DNA of 29,163 nt, taken from NCBI GenBank assembly GCA_017542915.1, contig JAFXWI010000076.1, positions 1-29,163 on the forward strand, written 5' to 3'. This DNA is from Paludibacteraceae bacterium (GTDB lineage: Bacteria > Bacteroidota > Bacteroidia > Bacteroidales > Paludibacteraceae). Of this stretch, positions 24,035 through 29,163 are shown piece after piece (the first letter of the stretch is position 1; each line of letters starts with the position of its first letter). The position numbers and the translations under genes are program-made. The notes beneath the pieces are model-generated. The model was not told where the DNA came from. It saw nothing but the letters and a program-made list of their open reading frames with translations, and searched no databases.

Positions 24035-24598
24035 TTAACCCTGTTTCCATGGTTCTTCGGGCTCATGGAGTAAGTGTCCGATGAAGCGAGACAAAACGAA
24101 CAAATAGTCGCTCAAACGGTTCACAAATTTCTGTTCCATCGTACGGGCACCATTTTCGGTATTTTGGAGTCCGTCAATACGCCTCTCGGCACGTCGGCAA
24201 ACGGTCCTACAGAGATGACATCGACAGACCGTTTCGCTACCTGCCGGCAGAATGAACGCTCTTTGTTTCGGCACCTCTGCCTGCATTACATCGATCCACT
24301 GCTCCAACTGCTGCACATCCGATTCTTGGATCCACTGACCGGGTGCATCGCTCAAAGCGGCTCCGAGATTGAACAGTTTGTTCTGGATCCATTGTAGCTG
24401 TTCGTCCGAATTCTGAACTCTGACATCTGAATTCTGAACTCTGAACTCTGAATGCTTCATCCCTGCCCGCAACAAACCGATCCAGCTGTTGAGTTCATCC
24501 ACTGTTCCGTACGCCTCGATACGAGCATCGGTCTTCGAAACCCGCTTGCCGCTTGCCAACGAAGTCTCGCCTAAATCTCCTGTTTTAGTATAAATCAT
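24035..24598 (-). CDS. PduO-type cob(I)alamin adenosyltransferase
   Basis: Transfers the adenosyl group of ATP to Co(I) corrinoid, making adenosylcobalamin; trimeric helical-bundle enzyme, 187 residues. ATP-binding N-terminus YTKTGDLGETSLASGKRVSKTD, then ARIEAYGTVDELNS, and C-terminal CRTVCRRAERR and NRLSDYLFVLSRFIGHLL, all characteristic. Residues 51-66 (EFRVQNSDVRVQNSDE), between the first two helices, are encoded by a 7-nt repeat array. The start overlaps the methyltransferase stop by 4 nt. No other cobalamin gene is nearby. Confidence 0.93.
   Translation of the reverse strand: MIYTKTGDLGETSLASGKRVSKTDARIEAYGTVDELNSWIGLLRAGMKHSEFRVQNSDVRVQNSDEQLQWIQNKLFNLGAALSDAPGQWIQESDVQQLEQWIDVMQAEVPKQRAFILPAGSETVCRCHLCRTVCRRAERRIDGLQNTENGARTMEQKFVNRLSDYLFVLSRFIGHLLHEPEEPWKQG
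24405..24453. repeat. 7-nt TCTGAAC array (7 units) in adenosyltransferase gene
   Basis: Seven contiguous units (TCCGAAT, TCTGAAC, TCTGACA, TCTGAAT, TCTGAAC, TCTGAAC, TCTGAAT). The coding strand reads VQNSDVRVQNSD, the same frame as the amidase and methyltransferase copies. Confidence 0.93.
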
Positions 24599-25443
24599 AT
24601 ACGTATTCTATAATGTCGTTTCAAATAATGTGTATCCACAAAGAGCAGTCCCACATGGTATAGATCCATGGATGTCGTCACCCTCGGATCGGCTTTCAGT
24701 TCGCTCCAAGCGCGCTCCATCTGCTCCGAATAATGGATGTCGTCCAGCACCAGAATGCCTTTCTCCGTCAACCGATTCAGCAGGAAATCGGCATAACGCA
24801 TCGTAGCTTCATACGTATGATTCGCATCCACATACGCCAAATCAATCCTTTCATCCTTCGCTTCTGAACTCTGAACGCTGACATCTGAATTCTGAACACT
24901 ATATATATTATATAAGGTGTCGTCGATATTTCCCTGAATCCATTCGATATTCTCGAGCTTGAGCATTTTCCAAACGCCTTGCGCTACACGCAGCACAGCC
25001 TCGCTTCCCTCCATCGTCACTACCTTGTTCCGGCTGTCCGGACTCGCTAAATAGGCGGTATTGATTCCCAAGGACGTACCTAACTCGAGGATATTCAACG
25101 GTCGTTTCTCCTCCTCATGCAGGAAATTGACGATCCGGAAGAGCACCTGCCCTACTCGCGCGCTCTCTAAATGGTTCTTGGCGATATCACACACACGACG
25201 TTGTACATGCAGCCCTTCCGGCGAACCTGCCGAACCATAATCGACCACGTCCAAACTATCCTCACACGCCAATAACAACTCCCGCCGACGTTCGATGTCC
25301 CGAAAACAGTAATACGCATTCTCATCCCGCAGAACGAACCGAACCAAACGGAACAGATACGGCGAATGAATCGCCTCGCCGGACGTGTTCCAAGCTGTCA
25401 AAAAATGCCGGATAAAAGCTCCTATTTGATGAATTTTACTCAT
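24595..25443 (-). CDS. Class I SAM-dependent O-methyltransferase-like protein
   Basis: 282 residues from ATG at 25443; an in-frame TTG at 25482 would run through the promoter and is rejected. SAM-binding glycine-rich motif ILELGTSLGINTAYLA (118-133), acidic strand-2 end VVTMEGSEAV, then DLAYVDANHTYEATMRYADFLL and GILVLDDIHYSEQMERAW, which match the catechol-O-methyltransferase-like group (Methyltransf_24 style). The substrate is unknown. Residues 183-194 (VQNSDVSVQSSE), between core strands, are encoded by a 7-nt array. The predicted transcript start is only a few nt from the ATG. Confidence 0.85.
   Translation of the reverse strand: MSKIHQIGAFIRHFLTAWNTSGEAIHSPYLFRLVRFVLRDENAYYCFRDIERRRELLLACEDSLDVVDYGSAGSPEGLHVQRRVCDIAKNHLESARVGQVLFRIVNFLHEEEKRPLNILELGTSLGINTAYLASPDSRNKVVTMEGSEAVLRVAQGVWKMLKLENIEWIQGNIDDTLYNIYSVQNSDVSVQSSEAKDERIDLAYVDANHTYEATMRYADFLLNRLTEKGILVLDDIHYSEQMERAWSELKADPRVTTSMDLYHVGLLFVDTHYLKRHYRIRI
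24864..24898. repeat. 7-nt TCTGAAC array in methyltransferase gene
   Basis: Five units TCTGAAC, TCTGAAC, GCTGACA, TCTGAAT, TCTGAAC; encodes VQNSDVSVQSSE in frame. Confidence 0.92.
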
Positions 25444-25451
25444 TTGGGCTG

Positions 25452-25483
25452 CAAAAGTACAAAAAAATTTGCATATATGCAAG
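25452..25483 (-). promoter_or_regulatory. Methyltransferase-adenosyltransferase promoter
   Basis: On the minus strand TTG within CTTG (25483-25480), a 20-nt spacer, TACTTTTG (25459-25452). The ATG follows 8 nt later, so the message would be nearly leaderless. Confidence 0.72.
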
Positions 25484-25499
25484 AAATTTTGTAATTTTG
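25468..25499 (+). promoter_or_regulatory. SpmAB-like gene promoter, overlapping the divergent one
   Basis: TTTG (25468-25471), a 20-nt spacer, TAATTTTG (25492-25499), then ATG at 25504. Its -33 and the opposite promoter's -33 are the two ends of the palindrome TTGCATATATGCAA (25469-25482). Confidence 0.72.
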
Positions 25500-25503
25500 C
25501 ACC

Positions 25504-26736
25504 ATGATTTTGAATTATATTTGGATTTCGCTCATTCTGATAGCTGTTTTGACGGGTATCATACAGGCTATTTGCTATGGAAACGTGGATATCTTCTCCG
25601 CGATTCTCAATTCGACGTTTGACAACGCTAAAACAGGTTTTGAACTCTCTTTGGGCTTGACCGGAGTCCTTGCTTTATGGACGGGAATCATGAAGATCGG
25701 CGAGCAAGCCGGTGCCGTCAACACCTTAGGCAAAGCCATCAATCCCTTCTTCAGCCGTATCTTCCCGGATATACCGAAAGGGCATAAAGTGTTCGGTTCG
25801 ATGCTCATGAACATCGCCGCGAACATGTTAGGTTTGGACAATGCCGCTACGCCGATGGGACTGAAAGCGATGGGCGAACTGCAGGAACTGAATAGCGACA
25901 AGACGAAAGCATCCAACGCGATGATCATGTTCGTGGTCTTGGGAGCCAGTGGCCTGACGCTCATTCCGACGACCATCATGGCGTACCGTGCACAACTCGG
26001 AGCCGCTAACCCGGCAGACGTATTCCTTCCTATACTGATCGCTACATATGTAGCTACGCTCGTCGGACTACTTTGTGTCTGCATAGCGCAGAAGATCAAG
26101 CTCAAAGATCCGGTCGTCTTAGGCACCATCATCGGCTTGACGGCTTTGGTAGGACTGCTGGTCTGGGGTGCCACCCTGCTCTCTCCACACGCCCTCTCGG
26201 TAGTGTCGGCAGCTGTAGCTGCTATCCTGCTGCTCGGCGTCATCTGCTGGTTCATCATCCAAGCCATGTGCAAAGGGATCAACGTCTATGACGCTTTTAT
26301 CGACGGAGCCAAAGGTGGTTTCCAAACAGCCGTCGGTATCATCCCTTACCTCATCGCCATCTTGGTGGCAGTTGGCATGTTCCGAGCCAGCGGAGCAATG
26401 GGACTTCTCGAAAACGGTCTCGCTTCGCTCTTTGCAGCTTGCGGCATCAATCCCGACATGGCAGGAGCTGTTCCGACTGCCCTCATGAAACCGCTCAGCG
26501 GAGGAGGAGCACGAGGACTGATGCTCGAAGCCATGACCACACACGGAGCCGACAGCCTCGTCGGAAGACTCTGCTGCATCCTGCAAGGCACCACGGACAC
26601 TACGTTCTACGTCCTTGCCGTGTATTTCGGCTCGGTGAACATCAAAGATACCCGTCACGCTGTCGCTTGTTGCTTGCTGGCTGACCTCGCCGGAGTGATT
26701 GCTGCATTCATGATTGCACCTATCTTTTTTAGTTAA
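25504..26736 (+). CDS. SpmA-SpmB fusion-like membrane protein (nucleoside-recognition/Gate domains)
   Basis: 410-residue multi-pass membrane protein joining what are two proteins, SpmA and SpmB, in spore formers. The N-terminal half has the SpmA-like ALWTGIMKIGEQAGAV, MNIAANMLGLDNAATPMG and ELNSDKTKASNAMIMFV; the C-terminal half has SpmB-like FIDGAKGGFQTAVGIIPYLIAILVA, ALMKPLSGGGARG and LQGTTDTTFYVLAVYFGSV. Both halves belong to the Gate/nucleoside-recognition family. The organism is not expected to sporulate, so the role is probably transport of an unknown solute (inference). ybeY follows after a 32-nt gap containing an 8-nt repeat array. Confidence 0.87.
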   Translation: MILNYIWISLILIAVLTGIIQAICYGNVDIFSAILNSTFDNAKTGFELSLGLTGVLALWTGIMKIGEQAGAVNTLGKAINPFFSRIFPDIPKGHKVFGSMLMNIAANMLGLDNAATPMGLKAMGELQELNSDKTKASNAMIMFVVLGASGLTLIPTTIMAYRAQLGAANPADVFLPILIATYVATLVGLLCVCIAQKIKLKDPVVLGTIIGLTALVGLLVWGATLLSPHALSVVSAAVAAILLLGVICWFIIQAMCKGINVYDAFIDGAKGGFQTAVGIIPYLIAILVAVGMFRASGAMGLLENGLASLFAACGINPDMAGAVPTALMKPLSGGGARGLMLEAMTTHGADSLVGRLCCILQGTTDTTFYVLAVYFGSVNIKDTRHAVACCLLADLAGVIAAFMIAPIFFS

Positions 26737-26738
26737 AA

Positions 26739-26770
26739 CGTTAAATCGTTAAATCGTTAATTCATTAAAT
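26739..26770. repeat. 8-nt CGTTAAAT array running into the ybeY start codon
   Basis: Units CGTTAAAT, CGTTAAAT, CGTTAATT, CATTAAAT; the final AT plus G forms the ybeY ATG at 26769-26771. It fills the gap after the SpmAB-like gene and provides TAA stops. Confidence 0.88.
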
Positions 26771-27182
26771 GATACGTTTTACAACGGATGACACAGAGAT
26801 GCCTGCGCTGGATGAGCGCAAGATAGGCAAATGGATTCGCTCTGTAGCGGCGGAATATGGTTTTTCCGTCGGTAATATCAATTATATCTTCTGCTCCGAC
26901 GAGCGGGAGTTGGAGGTGAACCGACAGTTCCTCGGTCATGACTACTACACGGATGTCATCACTTTCGACTACTCCACTCCTACCACGCTCAACGGCGACA
27001 TCTTCATCTCTTTGGATACTGTCCGCTCAAATGCCGAGATGGTCTCCACGACCTTCGACCATGAGCTGCTCCGTATCCTCATCCACGGCGTTCTGCACCT
27101 CACCGGACAAGGCGACAAAACCCCCGAAACCAAAGCCCAAATGACACAAAAAGAAGAATCCGCTTTGGCTAAATGGGCATAG
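26769..27182 (+). CDS. ybeY: Endoribonuclease / rRNA maturation factor YbeY
   Basis: Metal-dependent RNase involved in 16S rRNA 3' processing and ribosome quality control; 137 residues. N-terminal strand block INYIFCSDERELEVNRQFLGHDYYTDVITFDY, GDIFISLDTVRSNA, and the metal site HELLRILIHGVLHLTGQGDK. His106 and His110 are present; the third ligand position is Asp116, where E. coli has His. Bacteroidota members are recalled to share this Asp, so activity is expected. The stop is TAG. A terminator follows at 27220. Confidence 0.94.
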   Translation: MIRFTTDDTEMPALDERKIGKWIRSVAAEYGFSVGNINYIFCSDERELEVNRQFLGHDYYTDVITFDYSTPTTLNGDIFISLDTVRSNAEMVSTTFDHELLRILIHGVLHLTGQGDKTPETKAQMTQKEESALAKWA

Positions 27183-27219
27183 AAGTGTATTAATTCGCAA
27201 TTATTGTAGAAAAAATAGT

Positions 27220-27255
27220 AAAAGTGGCATACACGTTTGCGTATGTCGCTTTTTT
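27220..27255 (+). terminator. Rho-independent terminator after ybeY
   Basis: 13-bp stem AAAAGTGGCATAC (27220-27232) / GTATGTCGCTTTT (27241-27253) with two G-U pairs, loop ACGTTTGC, six-T run. The -33 box of the next promoter lies in its loop. Confidence 0.75.
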
Positions 27256-27267
27256 GTTGTAATTTTG
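27236..27267 (+). promoter_or_regulatory. Pectate lyase gene promoter
   Basis: TTTG (27236-27239), a 20-nt spacer, TAATTTTG (27260-27267). The leader to the ATG at 27337 is about 60 nt. It overlaps the ybeY terminator hairpin. Confidence 0.75.
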
Positions 27268-27336
27268 TGCGCCGATTATGAACGATTGTATGAAACGAAT
27301 CGGACGCTTTTTATGAAACTTTTAACTAAAAATACA

Positions 27337-28737
27337 ATGAAAAAATTTCTCCTTTGTGCTATTTCACTGGTGACTTTGTCGCTCCAAGCAATCAATTACT
27401 GCGCACCGCAGAGTTGGGGTTACGCCGGTTCAAGCGTGACCGGTGGTGGTAGTGCTACGCCGACCTTGGTCAGCAGCGTCAGCGAACTCAAATCCGCGAT
27501 CGGCAGCAAAGCCAAGGACAAGGTGGTGATCATCACCAAGAGCCTGACTTTCACCTCGATGCTCACCATGCAAAACGCCCAGAACGTGACCATCTTGGGC
27601 CTGCCGGGTGTTAAGTTAGTCAGCACCCAGCAGAATGCCACCACTTCGGGTATTCTCTTCGTCAAGAAATCGTCCAACATCATCATCCGCAACCTGATCT
27701 TCGAGGGGCCCGGCGCTTATGACTGCGACGGAAACGACAACCTCTGCTTCGAAGGAGTCACAAAAGCTTGGGTTGACCACTGTGAGTTCCAAGACGGCTG
27801 TGACGGTAATTTTGACAACAAGAGCACCACGGATAATGTGACAGTCAGTTGGTGCCGTTTCCGCTATCTGAAAGCGCCCAAAGCAGGCGGTTCAGGCGGT
27901 GCCGATGATCACCGGTTCACCAACTTGCTCGGTTCCTCCTCTTCCGACAAACCTTCGGACGGTACCTATAACATCACTTGGGCTTACTGCTGGTGGGACG
28001 AGGGATGCAAGGAGCGTATGGTGCGTTGCCGTAACGCGGAGTTGCATTTCCTGAACTGCTACTGGAACTCGTCCGTTGCCAATTACTATGTCGGTCCGGA
28101 GAACGTCAAAGCCTATTTCGAGGGCTGCACGTTTGAGGGCAAAGCGAATACCGCCAAGAATATCTTCAAGTCCTACGGTGGTACGAACGCTTGTAAGTTC
28201 GTCAACTGTTCCGGCAAACTGCCGTCCAACAGCGGCACGGTCAATGCGCCTACGTACGCCTACGACCAGCTGAATCCGGCGGACTCCAAGACCTATGTCA
28301 CCAACAAGACCTGCGGTGCCGGTGCTACGCTCATCATCAATACGCAAGCTCAGATCGGTTCGTCCTGCGACGGAGGCGACACGCCTACTCCCGATCCGCA
28401 AGACACCACACATGTCGATCCGCCTACTCCGGTGACAGGCGACCTGACGTGGAATTTCTCCACCAGCGAGTTTAACGCATTAGGAACGATCACCTCCACC
28501 ACGACCGTTAACGGACTGACAATCACGGCTTCTTCCGAGAAATCAGTCACGGTAGCTACAGGCGCCAAGACCATAGAGGGCATCGCTTTCACCCATGTGC
28601 TCAAGACCGGTGGAACAGGTTCTGCGGCAGCTCGCAGTTTGAGCTTTGCGGTAACAGGTCCGTGTACGATAGAGGTGTATCTGGTTAGCGCCAACGCAAC
28701 ATCCGAGCGTACGCTCAATATCTATGCCGGCAGGTAG
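27337..28737 (+). CDS. Secreted pectate lyase family 1-like protein, ended by in-frame TAG
   Basis: 466 residues from ATG at 27337, chosen because MKKFLLCAISLVTLSLQA is a signal peptide; in-frame ATG at 27313 and TTG at 27265 would add residues before it. Residues of about 20-350 form a parallel beta-helix of polysaccharide lyase family 1: WVDHCEFQDGCDGNFD, VTVSWCRFRYL, and ERMVRCRNAELHFLNCYWN with the Arg expected to act as catalytic base. A Pro/Thr-rich linker (GDTPTPDPQDTTHVDPPTP) leads to a beta-sandwich module (LTWNFSTSEFNALG ... SATSERTL-type end NIYAGR). The TAG at 28735 falls inside that module, and the same frame stays open to the window edge with the rest of the module and InlB repeats. 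Substrate (pectin or related uronan) is inferred; type IX export is likely but the sorting domain is not visible. Confidence 0.82.
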   Translation: MKKFLLCAISLVTLSLQAINYCAPQSWGYAGSSVTGGGSATPTLVSSVSELKSAIGSKAKDKVVIITKSLTFTSMLTMQNAQNVTILGLPGVKLVSTQQNATTSGILFVKKSSNIIIRNLIFEGPGAYDCDGNDNLCFEGVTKAWVDHCEFQDGCDGNFDNKSTTDNVTVSWCRFRYLKAPKAGGSGGADDHRFTNLLGSSSSDKPSDGTYNITWAYCWWDEGCKERMVRCRNAELHFLNCYWNSSVANYYVGPENVKAYFEGCTFEGKANTAKNIFKSYGGTNACKFVNCSGKLPSNSGTVNAPTYAYDQLNPADSKTYVTNKTCGAGATLIINTQAQIGSSCDGGDTPTPDPQDTTHVDPPTPVTGDLTWNFSTSEFNALGTITSTTTVNGLTITASSEKSVTVATGAKTIEGIAFTHVLKTGGTGSAAARSLSFAVTGPCTIEVYLVSANATSERTLNIYAGR

Positions 28738-29163
28738 AGCGGCACGCCGCTCACTACAGTCACAGCATCTACTACGGCTTCCAAACAGAGTTATAACTAC
28801 ACCGGAGGCGCCACTACCATCTACATGGGCAGCGCTAACAGCGGCATCAATTTCTATGCGATTAACCTCGTTTACAGCGGAGACACGCCGCAACCGGTGG
28901 AGACCTATACGCTCAGCTACGATGAGAACGGAGGTTCGGGTACGATGGAGGAGCAGACGGCGGAGGACGGACAGTCTCTGACCGTCAAAGCGAATACGTT
29001 CACAGCTCCTGCAGGATATAGCTTCAAGGAATGGAACGACAACCACAAAGGTTCGGGTACGAAATACAATGCCGGTCAGAGCGTGACGATGCATGCCGAC
29101 CTGACGCTCTATGCCGTTTGGTCGCCGAAGAGCTATACCATCACCCTGAACGCCAACGGCGGA
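28738..29163 (+). pseudogene. C-terminal remainder of pectate lyase gene beyond the TAG; InlB B-repeats
   Basis: 142 codons open in the same frame as the upstream gene, running off the right edge. The first part (SGTPLTTVTASTT ... TTIYMGSANSGINFYAINL) completes the module broken by the stop. Then comes an InlB/Listeria-Bacteroides repeat (YTLSYDENGGSGTMEEQT, ending ADLTLYAVWSP), and the start of a second (YTITLNANGG). No good internal start or promoter was seen just after the TAG. It could be a nonsense-mutated tail, a read-through extension or a sequencing error. Confidence 0.7.

Noticed and set aside
25444..25482. Longer methyltransferase start at TTG 25482
   Set aside because: The extension covers the promoter boxes and the palindrome; ATG at 25443 fits the family start.
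25504..26736. Evidence for sporulation genes
   Set aside because: SpmA/SpmB-like proteins occur in many non-spore-formers; no other sporulation gene is present.
27265..27336. N-terminal extension of the pectate lyase from TTG or from ATG at 27313
   Set aside because: The TTG overlaps the -7 promoter box, and an extension would place up to 24 residues before a clean signal peptide.
28735..28737. Genome-wide reassignment of TAG to a sense codon
   Set aside because: addA and ybeY end in TAG at sensible positions, so TAG serves as a normal stop here.

Overview
The window is chromosomal DNA of a Bacteroidota bacterium, most likely order Bacteroidales. The evidence is a complete type IX secretion/gliding core (porP/sprF, gldK, gldL, gldM, gldN), the run ftsX - DUF3098 - uppP - truB - queA, Bacteroidetes-type promoters (TTTG, 20 nt, TAnnTTTG) in place of sigma70 boxes, and secreted proteins carrying InlB/Listeria-Bacteroides repeats. 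No phage, IS element, CRISPR array or classical island is visible. TTG starts and TAG, TGA and TAA stops are all in use.

Layout. 1-9595, all minus strand: a double-strand-break repair pair (AddB-like nuclease, cut by the left edge, and AddA-like helicase-nuclease), dnaA, an MlaD-type lipid transport protein and a periplasmic N-acetylmuramoyl-L-alanine amidase. 9819-10044, plus strand: a self-contained tRNA-Arg(ACG) unit with promoter, structured leader and terminator. 10023-23872, minus strand: a near-continuous run that reads, in transcription order, DUF2795, porP, gldK, gldL, gldM, gldN, ftsX, DUF3098, uppP, truB, queA, ung, polA and a DUF4886 protein. 24035-25443, minus strand: O-methyltransferase and PduO-type cobalamin adenosyltransferase, overlapping by 4 nt. 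25504-29163, plus strand: an SpmA-SpmB-like membrane protein, ybeY, and a secreted pectate-lyase-like protein interrupted by an in-frame TAG.

The genes are mostly core housekeeping: replication and repair (dnaA, polA, ung, addAB), tRNA/rRNA maturation (truB, queA, ybeY), envelope growth (amidase, ftsX, uppP, mlaD) and protein export. The pectate lyase is a plausible export cargo.

The most unusual feature is a set of about fifteen short, degenerate tandem arrays, mostly with 7-nt units (some 8 or 11 nt), scattered through the window. They lie in protein linkers, at stop and start codons and in short gaps. Similar arrays recur in unrelated genes. Inside genes the stop-free strand is the coding strand. 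At several gene junctions the other strand is read and supplies stops in all frames. Other points worth a look are a DNA polymerase I that has lost nearly all of its 3'-5' exonuclease domain but carries a clamp-binding motif, two almost identical promoters in front of dnaA and tRNA-Arg, a palindromic divergent promoter with nearly leaderless transcripts, and the amber stop within the pectate lyase.
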